The notes beneath the pieces are model-generated. The model was not told the origin of the DNA and did no database searches. It saw only the letters and a list, made by a program, of their open reading frames with translations. The position numbers and the translations under genes were made by a program. Below are positions 8,419 to 16,888 of a stretch of 46,369 bases of DNA, piece by piece (positions within the stretch are counted from its first letter, which is position 1; each line of letters begins with the position of its first letter). Source of the stretch: Eggerthellaceae bacterium (lineage in GTDB: Bacteria; Actinomycetota; Coriobacteriia; Coriobacteriales; Eggerthellaceae); the NCBI GenBank assembly GCA_030524475.1, contig JAUNGO010000012.1, forward strand, positions 1 to 46,369, given 5' to 3'.

Positions 8419-9732
8419 TTGCTCAAAAGGAAAATGCTTGACTTCTTGCAAGCGTGGAAAGCAAGCCACGGGCAGGAATGCCTTCTCGTCAACGGCGCGC
8501 GCCAAGTGGGCAAGTCGTTCCTGATCGAAGTGTTCGGCAACCAGGAATACGAGAGCTTCATACCCATCGATTTCGTGAAGAGCCCGCATCTGAAAGGCAT
8601 CTTCTCCGGATCGCTCGCCGCCGACGACATCTATTCACGCATAACGCTGCTCATCCCCGGCGCACGCCTTGTGCCGGGCAACACGCTCATATTCCTCGAC
8701 GAGCTCCAGGAGTGCCCCGAGGCGCGGGCCGCGTTCAAGTATCTCGCGCAAGACGAGCGATGCGACGTCATTGGATCGGGATCGCTTTTGGGCATCCGCT
8801 TTCGGGAGTTGGTGAATGCGCCGTCGCTTCCCGTAGGATACGAGCGCCAAATAACCATGCGCCCGCTCGACTTCGAAGAATTCCTCTGGGCAAAGGGTTA
8901 CGACAGCGAAGCCATCTTGTCCTTGAGAGGCTACATGGATCGAATGGAGCCCGTTCCGCAGGCTGTGCACTGCGCGATGATGACCAACCTGCGGGAATAC
9001 CTCGCCGTGGGAGGCATGCCCGCGGTCGTGCAGACGTTTTGCGACGGCAGGGACTTCGGGGCCGCGCACGACGCGCAAACGATGCTCCACGACCTCTACC
9101 TTGACGACATCGCACGCTATGCTCCGCCAAGCGAGCGCGTGAAGGCCCGCGCGTGCTATCTGTCGCTGCCGCGTCAGCTGGCGAAGGAGAACACGCGATT
9201 CCGCTACGCCGTAGTGGAGCGCAGGAGCGGGGCGCGAAAGTTTGAGGGCTCCGTAGACTGGCTGGTCGGCTCCGAGATGGCTCTGCGCTGCACGGCGGTT
9301 TCCACGCCGCAGTTCCCGCTGGCCGCCTACGAGGACGACGGCAGGTTTCGCCTTTACGCGAACGACACAGGGATGCTCATGGCCATGTACGACTTCAAGA
9401 TGAAGGCCGCCGTGGTGGAAAACAGCCTCACCGGCCCCATGAAGGGCGGGCTGTACGAGAACCTTGTCGCGGGAATGCTCACGAGCAGAGGCGTTCCCCT
9501 GCGCTATTGGATGTCGCAAGACTCCAAACGCGAGATCGAGTTTCTCGCAGACGGGGAGGCGTCGGCGGTGCCCATCGAGGTGAAGGCCTCTCGCGGGGCG
9601 ACAGCTTCGCTCAACGCCGTCTTGGAAAGAGGCGACGTGAAGCTGGGCTACAAGCTCGTCGACGACAACGTCGGCCGCGATGGCAAGAAGATCACGCTTC
9701 CGCTTTATATGGCGATGTTTCTCAACGTCTAA
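8419..9732 (+). CDS. AAA+ ATPase with DUF4143 domain
   Basis: A 437-residue DUF4143-family ATPase. The start is taken as the TTG at 8419, which has a perfect AAGGAGG 5 nt upstream. The upstream ATG at 8395 lies inside the last 32-bp repeat and is unlikely. Walker A is GARQVGKS (about 26-33) and Walker B is LIFLDELQ (about 92). GSGSLLG follows. The C-terminal region has KREIEFLAD and VPIEVKAS, matching the PD-(D/E)XK-like motif. It is a closer relative of the ATPase at 27437-28897 than of the others here. Three 32-bp-spaced repeats immediately upstream suggest self-regulation. Cellular role unknown. Confidence 0.85.
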   Translation: MLKRKMLDFLQAWKASHGQECLLVNGARQVGKSFLIEVFGNQEYESFIPIDFVKSPHLKGIFSGSLAADDIYSRITLLIPGARLVPGNTLIFLDELQECPEARAAFKYLAQDERCDVIGSGSLLGIRFRELVNAPSLPVGYERQITMRPLDFEEFLWAKGYDSEAILSLRGYMDRMEPVPQAVHCAMMTNLREYLAVGGMPAVVQTFCDGRDFGAAHDAQTMLHDLYLDDIARYAPPSERVKARACYLSLPRQLAKENTRFRYAVVERRSGARKFEGSVDWLVGSEMALRCTAVSTPQFPLAAYEDDGRFRLYANDTGMLMAMYDFKMKAAVVENSLTGPMKGGLYENLVAGMLTSRGVPLRYWMSQDSKREIEFLADGEASAVPIEVKASRGATASLNAVLERGDVKLGYKLVDDNVGRDGKKITLPLYMAMFLNV

Positions 9733-9827
9733 ACGGCAAACGATTCAAGACGGCGAAGCGGCGGCGCCCGCTCCGAATGCAGACAGCGCAACAAGAGTAT
9801 CCTGCACTTGCCTCAAAAAACGTGCAA

Positions 9828-9843
9828 TGTTTCACGTGAAACA
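9828..9843. promoter_or_regulatory. parS: parS site, exact
   Basis: Exact 16-bp parS consensus TGTTTCACGTGAAACA. It lies between the 3' ends of two convergent ATPase genes, where ParB loading would not block a promoter. Confidence 0.9.
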
Positions 9844-9903
9844 TTCCGCACGTTCAGCGTGAGTTCAACGCGCGTCGTGCTCTGGGGATCGTTTCGTGCG
9901 CCC

Positions 9904-11163
9904 TCAGATGAGCCACACGGGTACGTACCAGTTTTTCTGGTCGATAGGCAGCAGGTCGTTCGCCATGCAAACAACCGCGCCGTTTCCCACGCTGGCCTTG
10001 AGCGATTTCACACCTCCGAACTTCTCGGGGTGCTCTACCGGCTCTAGCACATGGAAGTTCTTTACCGCCGCCTTACCGGGAGACGCCGCCTTCTTGACCT
10101 CGATGGGGCTCAGAACGCCGTTCTCGTACAGCAGCAGGTCGATTTCCCTTTGGCTTTTGTCGCGATAGTAGAACACAGGCGGTTCTTTGCCTTCGTTGAG
10201 GTAGCTCTTGTAGATTTCCGAGAACACGTACGTCTCAAAGAAACTCCCAGCCATTGCGCCGCTTTCAAGCGCCTCGGGTGTGTTCCATTTCAGCAGATAC
10301 GCCGCGAGTCCTGTGTCTAGGAAGTGCAGAAGCGGCATCTTGGTGACGCGCTTGAGGACGTCGTTGTGATAGGGCTGCACAAGCGCCACGATGCGCGAGG
10401 ACACTAAAATCGACAGCCATTTTTTTGCCGTGGGCGAGGATATTCCCACCTCGGCAGCGAGCTCCTCGTAAACGACCGGCCTAGACGTGCGTGCGGCCAC
10501 GGCGATCATGAACTGGTAGAACGACAGCTCGTCTCCCACCTGCGTGAGGTCGCGGACGTCGCGCTGCAGATACGTTTCCACGTAGGAGCGGTAGTAGGTT
10601 TCCCAGTCGGCGCTTTCCTGCTGATAGAGTCTCGGCATGGAACCGCGCCAAATGCGCCGATACACGTCGCCCAGGCCCATCTTGGGCACTTCGCGCATAC
10701 GCTCCATGAGGCGAGCGGGATCCGTTGTGAAGGGAACCGACGGCACGCCGCCGATCTCGCTTGCCGAAAGCCCGAGCAGGTTGACGATGCCCACGCGACC
10801 CGCCAGCGACTCGCTGACGTTTTTCATCAAGTGGAATGCTTGGGAGCCCGTGAGCCAGTAGTCGCCGTTTTTCCCCGACTCGTCTACCGCCATTTTTATG
10901 TAGGGCAGAAGTTCCGGTGCATACTGAATTTCGTCGATGATGATGGGCGGCTTGTATCGCTGCATGAACAGCTCAGGATCGGTCTTCGCCAGAAGACGCA
11001 CGTCCATGCCGTCGAGCGAAACAACCTCGCGTTTGCCGCCCGCCAGTTTCTTGAGCATGGTGGTTTTTCCCACCTGCCTTGGGCCCGTGACCAGCAGGAC
11101 GGGAAACGTGTCCGACACCTTTTTCACGGTCTGCTCAGCCGCTCTTTCGATATACATAGACAT
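9904..11163 (-). CDS. AAA+ ATPase with DUF4143 domain
   Basis: A 419-residue DUF4143-family ATPase. The ATG at 11163 has AAGGAG 3 nt upstream; a second ATG at 11157 has better spacing (9 nt), so the start may be two residues later. Walker A is GPRQVGKTT (about 27-35) and Walker B is IIIDEIQ (about 85). TGSQAFHLM follows. The C-terminal motif is REIDLLLYENG with LSPIEVKKA. It is the close paralogue of the ATPase at 3631-4911, including the shared ending PVW(A/L)I. The promoter region holds an A/T-rich inverted repeat. Confidence 0.85.
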   Translation of the reverse strand: MSMYIERAAEQTVKKVSDTFPVLLVTGPRQVGKTTMLKKLAGGKREVVSLDGMDVRLLAKTDPELFMQRYKPPIIIDEIQYAPELLPYIKMAVDESGKNGDYWLTGSQAFHLMKNVSESLAGRVGIVNLLGLSASEIGGVPSVPFTTDPARLMERMREVPKMGLGDVYRRIWRGSMPRLYQQESADWETYYRSYVETYLQRDVRDLTQVGDELSFYQFMIAVAARTSRPVVYEELAAEVGISSPTAKKWLSILVSSRIVALVQPYHNDVLKRVTKMPLLHFLDTGLAAYLLKWNTPEALESGAMAGSFFETYVFSEIYKSYLNEGKEPPVFYYRDKSQREIDLLLYENGVLSPIEVKKAASPGKAAVKNFHVLEPVEHPEKFGGVKSLKASVGNGAVVCMANDLLPIDQKNWYVPVWLI

Positions 11164-11229
11164 CTTCTCCTTGGCGGGCTTGACTAACGCTTGCTGTCGT
11201 TTTGTCTGTAATACTTGAGCTCAAATTGT

Positions 11230-11260
11230 GACTATATTAAAATCTGATTTTATTATAGTC
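11230..11260. promoter_or_regulatory. A/T-rich inverted repeat, probable ATPase operator
   Basis: GACTATATTAAAAT (11230-11243) and ATTTTATTATAGTC (11247-11260) are inverted repeats with one mismatched pair and a 3-nt centre, 67 bp upstream of the ATPase start. The A/T richness contrasts with the surroundings. A smaller palindrome, TTGAGCTCAA, lies at 11215-11224. Confidence 0.5.
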
Positions 11261-11340
11261 CATTTTTGTGGCAGACCAGGCATAAAACGAGGGCGTGCGA
11301 GATTCGAATCTGCTGGTACGACAACCCCGCGACGCACCCT

Positions 11341-11485
11341 AAAAGAGCGCTTTGATAAAGACGTGATAAAGAGAAATCGACGCGTCGAATTGAGTCTATC
11401 TTTCAAAACGCCTGATCAGATCGTTGCGGTGCTTTCGGGAGGCCTCCAAAAACGCCGCAAATGATTTTCAGTGATAAAGAGAAAG
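11341..11485. repeat. TGATAAAG repeats in gene-free DNA
   Basis: TGATAAA occurs at 11353, 11364 and 11472, the last two within GTGATAAAGAGAAA. The stretch beginning AAAAGAGCGCTTTGATA (11341) also matches DNA upstream of surface gene 1 (near 3457). No gene is visible between 11164 and 11707, so these may be remains of a regulatory region. Apart from these repeats, the ATPase operator, a parS site and a terminator, I see nothing there. Confidence 0.4.
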
Positions 11486-11560
11486 TGCTTTTGCGCGACG
11501 CGCGGGCGCCTTGAGTGCCGTGGAAAAACGCTCCTCTGCGCCGACTGCAAAGGTGCGGAA

Positions 11561-11576
11561 TGTTTCACGTGAAACA
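11561..11576. promoter_or_regulatory. parS: parS site, exact
   Basis: Exact TGTTTCACGTGAAACA within a longer palindrome (GGAA on the left, TTCC on the right). It lies 38 bp from the terminator of surface gene 3. Confidence 0.9.
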
Positions 11577-11613
11577 TTCCGCACGCCTAACGCACGACGC
11601 GCATTGAACGTGA

Positions 11614-11653
11614 AACGAGGGGCGCACGGCTTGGTTCCCGCGCGCCCCTCGTT
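11614..11653 (-). terminator. Terminator of surface gene 3
   Basis: Arms AACGAGGGGCGC (11614-11625) and GCGCCCCTCGTT (11642-11653) pair perfectly. The minus-strand copy is followed by TTCACG. Same hairpin family as at surface genes 1, 2 and 6. Confidence 0.65.
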
Positions 11654-11707
11654 GGGGTTGTTGCTATGTTGCGAGTTGCTCGGCTAGGAGCTGCTCTGCC
11701 CTAAACG

Positions 11708-14677
11708 TTACTCGCTTTTGCGCCCCTTGCGGAAGGCGGCGAACCCACAGGCGATCGCGGCCGCTGCCGCCACGCCCGCCGCCGCGAGAGCGGTTGCGGG
11801 AACGGCGTCGCCCGTCTTGGCGAGAGCCGCAGGCTTGGCGGGCTTGTCGGCGGTGGTGTTGTCGTTGCTGCCCTCACCCGAGCCGTTGCCCGTTGCGGGG
11901 ATCTCGACGGAACCCTTCTCATAGCCGCACACCGTGCACACCTCGTGCTTGGAGCCGGGCTCGGTGGCGGTGGCCTCCTTGTCGATCATCCACTTGAAGG
12001 CGTGCTCACCCTTGTCGGTCGTCTCGCCGCACTTGGAGCATTCCTGCCAGTGGCCGTCCGCGTCGCACTTCCACACGAAGGCGTGCTTGGGCTCGCTCCA
12101 CTGTGCCTCGAGCATTACGTTCTCGGTCGGCGTGATATCGATCACTTTGTCAGCGCCCCAGCCTTCGAACTGCACGCAGAGCGACTTGTCATCGAGGGTA
12201 GGCAGCGTGAGGGAATCGCCCTTCTTCACTTGAACCGTGGTTGTTTTGTCGCCGTCCTTGAGGGTGACGGACACGGTGTCCGTCTCCTCGCCCACGTTCA
12301 GCAGCTTCACCGTGCCGCCAATTGTCAGCGCATCTCGAATCGCATCGTCGGCAGCGCGATAGTAGCTGTAGGGAGCTTCGGGGTTCTTGTTGGTGCTGTA
12401 AAGTTCAGCGATAAGCGAATCGTCTAGATACTTCTCGTCGAGCGAGCTGGAGAAGTTGCCAGCCTTCACGAAGTTCTCTATGTCCTCGCTGTAGACGGCT
12501 TGCTTGCCACCCTGGGTAGCCACGAAGTCGCCGTCTTCGATGCTGAGGGAGATCTTGGCTAGATCGCCAGCTCCATTCTTTTGCGGGTTGCTCTCATAGA
12601 ACGCCGAGTAGCCGGAAATCGTGCCGCCCTTCACGTTGACTTTGATAGGCAGCTTGGTAGTGTGCTGCGCCACCGCAATGCCCGCACCGACAGTTGTCGA
12701 GCCGCTATTATTGGGCTCAACATCGAGGGAACCGGCCGTACCCGTGATGATGGCGTCGCCACTCACATTGAGCACACCTGCGCGCATCTCAATACCAGTC
12801 GTGCCTGTGATGGTGCCGCCCTCGACAGTCAATGTGCCGCTCTGCGGATGGAAGATTCCAGTGCTGCCCGAAGACACGAGCTTAGAGCCTTCTTTAACGG
12901 TAATCTCAGTGCCATGAGCCGTACCGTTGCCCGCCACTGCGAAGCCCATCGTGTTGATTTCCGCACCAGCAACGGTTAGCTTGCTCACAATGCCTTCGCC
13001 GCTCCACACACTCACGCCAACAGCACCATACGTATCGTAGCCACCACCCTCAAGAGGCATATCAACGAGGGAGGTACCCGTGCTCATCACAAGCTGACCG
13101 CCTCCATCTACACGCAAAATGTAATTATAGTTGTCTTTGCTGTTCGGACGATACGTCTGGACAGCAAGCGTCTCGGTTTCAAGACTGGTCGAAGCGCCGA
13201 TAACTCTAACAGCCAGATAGCCGCACGACGCGTTGCCGTTACTACGGTTGTCGAGAATTGTGCCATTCAGAAGTTTGCTATTGCCGCCGTTGAAAAGGAA
13301 GCCAGGGTTTTCCTTTCCCGTCGCGTCCGGCCCCACAACGGTAACCGTATTACCACCAAGGTCAAGAGTAATGCCCTTGTTAACCTCAACCGTTGAGTCG
13401 ATTTCGCAGTTCTTAAGCACCGTCACCGTCGCGCCGTCGGTTGCGGCGTTCACGGCACCCTGCAGAGTCCTGAAGTATTGGCCGTCCACCACGGCGACGC
13501 TGTCTTCAGCCTGCGTGGTAGCCTTGCCGACCGTGCCGCCGGATTCCCCAGACAAAGCGTAGCCGTCGGCGACGTATGCGCTTACGTCAGAAGTGAACGT
13601 ACCGCCCGTGATGGAAACGCCCGCCGCAACGGCAGCAGACTTGCCGCTGGCATCCGTTCCTTGCACAGCGCCGTTGAGAGTGCCGCCCGTGATCTCGACC
13701 GAGCCCACGCCGTTCGCGTTGCTCTGGTACACGGCAGCCTGGTCTTGCCCAGTCGCCTGGAGCGTGCCGCCCGAGATTACAAGCTTCGCGTCGGTCGTGT
13801 CGCCGTCCTTGTAGTTCCAGACGGCGTAGCGATCGTTGCGGTTCACGCTGATGGTGCCGCCCGCGATCTCGGCTTCACCGTAGTTGAACACGCCCGCGCT
13901 ATTTCCCTTGATGGAACCGCCGTTGACAACAAGCTTGCCACCGTCGTCGTTCTTGACGTATAGACCGCCCTCGATGGTGCCGCCGTTAATGGTCAGCGTA
14001 GCAGTCGCGCCAGCGGGACGGATGTCGCTCGTGCTCCCATGCTGCCAGCCGTTGGCAATGACGCTGGAATACCCAGAGAATGAGCCATCGGAGAGTTTGG
14101 ACTCGACAGTCACGCCCGCGTTGATGGTCAGCGTGCCCTGGTTTTTAATGGTGTACCAGGAGTTCCCACCATTGCTACCGCCGGAGGTTCCAGCCTCCGA
14201 TGAGCGCTTGAATGTACCGCCGTTCAACGTGGCGATCGCGCCGGCGTTGTTTACGAGCGCACCCTTTGCGTGCGATTTGTTGTCTACCGTGCCAGCGCCA
14301 GTAACGGTCAGCGTGCCGTTGTTAGTGATGGTGTGGCTACCCTCCGTGTTGGTCAACGTCACATTTGCGGCGATATCGAGCGTCACACTCTTGCCTGCAG
14401 GAATGGTGACGCTCTCCGTAGCGTTCGCAATAACTTTGATAACGTCGCCGTTGTTGGCGTTTTCGAGCGCAGCGGAAATCGTCCCATACCCCGTTTCGCC
14501 AATCTTGGCAATATAGGTCGTTTCGTTCTCGCCTGAAGTCGGCTCGGTCGATCCCGTCGCCCATGCGCTTTGCGGTAGCATCGCTGCCAGCGCCAGGGCG
14601 CATGCGGCCAACAGCGTTGCCAGCGCTAGGCGCACGGCGCGGCCGCTTGTGAGCAGGGCCCCTCTCGTGTTCTCCAT
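11708..14677 (-). CDS. Surface protein 3: beta-helix protein with InlB-like repeat and LAKTG anchor
   Basis: A 989-residue predicted surface protein. The start is the ATG at 14677 (MENTRG), with GGAG 7 nt upstream; a 12-residue longer frame lacks support. Signal peptide about 1-40 (QSAWA). Residues about 60-780 consist of repeated GGT(I/L/F) beta-strand motifs of a parallel beta-helix. Around residues 845-885 is an InlB B-repeat/Flg_new-like unit (LPTLDDKS, FEGWGADK, LEAQW). Two CxxC motifs (CSKCGE, CTVCGY) follow. LAKTG is at about 952, then a hydrophobic segment and RKGRKSE. Its promoter has the poly-G spacer but lacks the conserved upstream box, and the AlbA_2-type regulator lies just upstream. 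Confidence 0.85.
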   Translation of the reverse strand: MENTRGALLTSGRAVRLALATLLAACALALAAMLPQSAWATGSTEPTSGENETTYIAKIGETGYGTISAALENANNGDVIKVIANATESVTIPAGKSVTLDIAANVTLTNTEGSHTITNNGTLTVTGAGTVDNKSHAKGALVNNAGAIATLNGGTFKRSSEAGTSGGSNGGNSWYTIKNQGTLTINAGVTVESKLSDGSFSGYSSVIANGWQHGSTSDIRPAGATATLTINGGTIEGGLYVKNDDGGKLVVNGGSIKGNSAGVFNYGEAEIAGGTISVNRNDRYAVWNYKDGDTTDAKLVISGGTLQATGQDQAAVYQSNANGVGSVEITGGTLNGAVQGTDASGKSAAVAAGVSITGGTFTSDVSAYVADGYALSGESGGTVGKATTQAEDSVAVVDGQYFRTLQGAVNAATDGATVTVLKNCEIDSTVEVNKGITLDLGGNTVTVVGPDATGKENPGFLFNGGNSKLLNGTILDNRSNGNASCGYLAVRVIGASTSLETETLAVQTYRPNSKDNYNYILRVDGGGQLVMSTGTSLVDMPLEGGGYDTYGAVGVSVWSGEGIVSKLTVAGAEINTMGFAVAGNGTAHGTEITVKEGSKLVSSGSTGIFHPQSGTLTVEGGTITGTTGIEMRAGVLNVSGDAIITGTAGSLDVEPNNSGSTTVGAGIAVAQHTTKLPIKVNVKGGTISGYSAFYESNPQKNGAGDLAKISLSIEDGDFVATQGGKQAVYSEDIENFVKAGNFSSSLDEKYLDDSLIAELYSTNKNPEAPYSYYRAADDAIRDALTIGGTVKLLNVGEETDTVSVTLKDGDKTTTVQVKKGDSLTLPTLDDKSLCVQFEGWGADKVIDITPTENVMLEAQWSEPKHAFVWKCDADGHWQECSKCGETTDKGEHAFKWMIDKEATATEPGSKHEVCTVCGYEKGSVEIPATGNGSGEGSNDNTTADKPAKPAALAKTGDAVPATALAAAGVAAAAAIACGFAAFRKGRKSE

Positions 14678-14743
14678 TTTTGTTCTCCGTTTCCCGCGGC
14701 GAGGCACACCCAAGCACGCGTGTCAACTTGCACAAGTAGAGTC

Positions 14744-14774
14744 ATGATACCCCCCCCCCGCACCTGATTTTCAA
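14744..14774 (-). promoter_or_regulatory. Poly-G spacer promoter of surface gene 3
   Basis: The -35 TTGAAA (14769-14774) and the -10 TATCAT (14744-14749) are separated by nine bases plus ten G (14750-14759). The box found upstream of the other five promoters is not recognisable at the expected place (about 14803-14828). Confidence 0.7.
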
Positions 14775-14906
14775 GGAAGGTTGCCCCGATATGTGCAAAT
14801 CGGCCCGATACAGGGAACGAACAACAAGCCGCGCTGCCTTTCTCGGGCAAAGATCGCCCAATCGGCCGCACGGTGCCGCGCACCCGCCGCCCGCTCCCAG
14901 TGCGCG

Positions 14907-15014
14907 TCAACCCTTTCGCCAGCCCCTTCGCCAGCCCAACTCGCATCGACCCCTTCGCCAACCCCGCCAACGCCGCCGCCCGCGCCAACCCCTTCGCCAG
15001 TCTTCCCCAACTTC
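14907..15014. repeat. Degenerate CCCCTTCGCCAAC repeats
   Basis: C-rich imperfect repeats of a unit close to CCCCTTCGCCAAC occur about five times between surface gene 3 and the next gene. Short open frames across it are only translations of the repeat and have no ribosome-binding site. Possibly a remnant of a repeat-bearing gene. Confidence 0.4.
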
Positions 15015-15027
15015 CAACTTTCCAGCC

Positions 15028-15072
15028 AACTTTCCATCTATCTTTCCATGATAGAAAGTTAAGTGGAAAGTT
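15028..15072. repeat. 45-bp repeat, copy 1 (downstream of the AlbA_2 gene)
   Basis: Identical over 45 bp to 16680-16724. Internally it is partly palindromic, with outer arms AACTTTCCA and its reverse complement (last base lost) and several CTTTCC/GGAAAG half-sites. The two copies flank the gene at 15152-16624. Confidence 0.75.
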
Positions 15073-15151
15073 AGATAGAAAGCTGAGAAGCTAAAGAAAA
15101 CCAGCGATTAAGAAACCAAGGAGTTCGGCTGCTCCAACGGTAGCCGCAACA

Positions 15152-16624
15152 CTAGTCTTTACAAAGCCTGTAGCGTTGCTTCGGGCTTCTCATCGGCTCG
15201 GTTGGCTCAATGCGGCCCTCTCCGATAAGCTTCTTGACATGCGCCGATATGGTGCTGCGCGCCATCCCCGACTCTTTAACGAGATCGGCCGTCGAAGCCG
15301 ACGAATGCTTGTCGAGATATGCGAGTATCGCCTTGTCGACACCCGTCGCCGCGCCGCCGTATTCTTTCGGCAAAATTCTCCGTTTATCGAACGTGAGCGA
15401 AAAATTCACCGTCGAGTTCTTCGGCTTGGGCGGGGTCATCATCGCCCGCTCAAGCTGCTCCTCTATTTCCTGGTAACCGGTGCCCCTGTTTTCAACGACA
15501 TAGCCGCCTTCGGGGTAAGGCGTCGTTTCGAGAATGTTCGAAAGAAACTGGTTGCGCGACGAGGAAACGCCCGAAACCCCCAGCGTGTCGATGGTCACAT
15601 CGCCGTACAGCCCTCCCGGGTTGAGCACTTCGAGCCTGTCGGCGTACATATTGACCTGAACCTGCGACCCTCGCGCCTCGGGAGAGTAGTCGCGATGCAT
15701 GAGGGCATTCGCAACCGCCTCGCGCACGGCAACGCGCGGGTAGTCGGGGACGTCTTTCCTGAACGCTCCCTCGATCACCGCGCCCGTGCGCATATTCTTC
15801 GTCACGGCGCCCAAAACGTCCTCGATCATGTAGGGAATGGGGCCGATGACGGTTTGCGCGTCGAGGAACCGCTTGCTGCTGCCGGCGGGAGTTGCTTTGT
15901 CGACGCCGGGGAACGCCGTAAACGTGACGTTCAGCCTCGGGAAGAACTTCTGCGGAAACGAGCCCATGGCCATGAGACCCGCGATGGTTGGGCGCAGCGT
16001 ATTCCCGCTGCGCTTCGCCACGTGCAAGTCGAGCAGAACGTCCTCGGAGCTTCGTCCGCCCAGAATGCGCGGGTGGAGCTCCTTTTGCCGGCGAACGAAG
16101 CCGTCGACGAGTTGGCCGTCCAAGTCGTCCATGGCGGCGTCGGGCACGATTTCGTCATCGTATGTGGGCTGGCGATGCTCCTCGAGCAAGCGGTCCACCT
16201 CGTAGGAAGAAAGGCGCCTGTCACCGTCGGACGTGCGAACAAACGCGCCGTCATAGCGGTTGCGAGCCGTTATATAGCACGGCTTATCGCGCGGGTGCAT
16301 TTCGTCGACACGCGCGCAAACGAGCAAGGCGCCCTCGAAGGGCAAAATCTCAATGAGCGGACGCACAGGAGGAGTAAGGTTGTCGCACGCAGACGCCAGG
16401 GCATCTGCGATTTTGCGGGCGTCGAAGCCCTCCACGGGAACAAAGCCGTTTTTTTCGGACAGCCCCAGAATAATGTGCCCGCCCGCTCCGTTCGAGAAAG
16501 CGGAAAGCGTCTCAACGGTGCTTTTCGGCAGACCTCCTTTGGCCTCTTTCACTTCATACGTTTGCCTGTCGCTGCCAATTTGGCGCATAACGGCAACATT
16601 GTCGACCAGCCACTTTTCGTCCAT
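15152..16624 (-). CDS. AlbA_2-domain, GHKL ATPase-like transcriptional regulator
   Basis: A 490-residue protein starting with ATG at 16624 (GGAG 8 nt upstream). Residues about 10-130 match an AlbA_2 (Schlafen-like, AAA_4) DNA-binding domain, with ESTVETLSAFSNGAGGHIILGL-type features such as FSNGAGG. Residues about 270-400 resemble the GHKL ATP-binding module of COG2865 proteins (AVREAVANALMHRDYS, NPGGLYG). The C-terminus (about 425-490) is a winged helix (TADLVKESGMARSTISAHVKKLI). Members are putative transcription regulators, often near toxin or mobile modules. A 45-bp repeat lies 56 bp upstream of the start and again past the stop, suggesting autoregulation and possibly control of surface gene 3. 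Confidence 0.8.
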   Translation of the reverse strand: MDEKWLVDNVAVMRQIGSDRQTYEVKEAKGGLPKSTVETLSAFSNGAGGHIILGLSEKNGFVPVEGFDARKIADALASACDNLTPPVRPLIEILPFEGALLVCARVDEMHPRDKPCYITARNRYDGAFVRTSDGDRRLSSYEVDRLLEEHRQPTYDDEIVPDAAMDDLDGQLVDGFVRRQKELHPRILGGRSSEDVLLDLHVAKRSGNTLRPTIAGLMAMGSFPQKFFPRLNVTFTAFPGVDKATPAGSSKRFLDAQTVIGPIPYMIEDVLGAVTKNMRTGAVIEGAFRKDVPDYPRVAVREAVANALMHRDYSPEARGSQVQVNMYADRLEVLNPGGLYGDVTIDTLGVSGVSSSRNQFLSNILETTPYPEGGYVVENRGTGYQEIEEQLERAMMTPPKPKNSTVNFSLTFDKRRILPKEYGGAATGVDKAILAYLDKHSSASTADLVKESGMARSTISAHVKKLIGEGRIEPTEPMRSPKQRYRLCKD

Positions 16625-16679
16625 ACGCGGTTCTCCTCAAGCCGTTCCCTCAAGAAGGCAGTTTAGCAGCTTTCCGGCT

Positions 16680-16724
16680 AACTTTCCATCTATCTTTCCA
16701 TGATAGAAAGTTAAGTGGAAAGTT
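16680..16724. repeat. 45-bp repeat, copy 2 (AlbA_2 gene promoter)
   Basis: Exact copy of 15028-15072. It lies between the divergent starts of the AlbA_2 regulator (16624) and the ATPase (16889) and extends into further GGATGGAAAGC half-sites. A probable operator for one or both genes. Confidence 0.65.
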
Positions 16725-16888
16725 GGATGGAAAGCTTGAGGGGCGGCAAAGAGCTTGGGGGCGAAGCCGTGTCGCAAGCAAAGCAAGGGCGCGCACCTCA
16801 CACCTCTCTCTTGACCGAATAGGAAAAAAAGGAAAAAATAGGAAAGAAAGGAAAGCTCACCCACACCACGTTCAAGGAGACGTTCGCC

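Noticed and set aside
15176..16666. Plus-strand frame of 496 codons opposite the AlbA_2 gene
   Set aside because: The translation is Arg/His/Val-rich without known motifs, while the minus strand encodes a clear domain protein.
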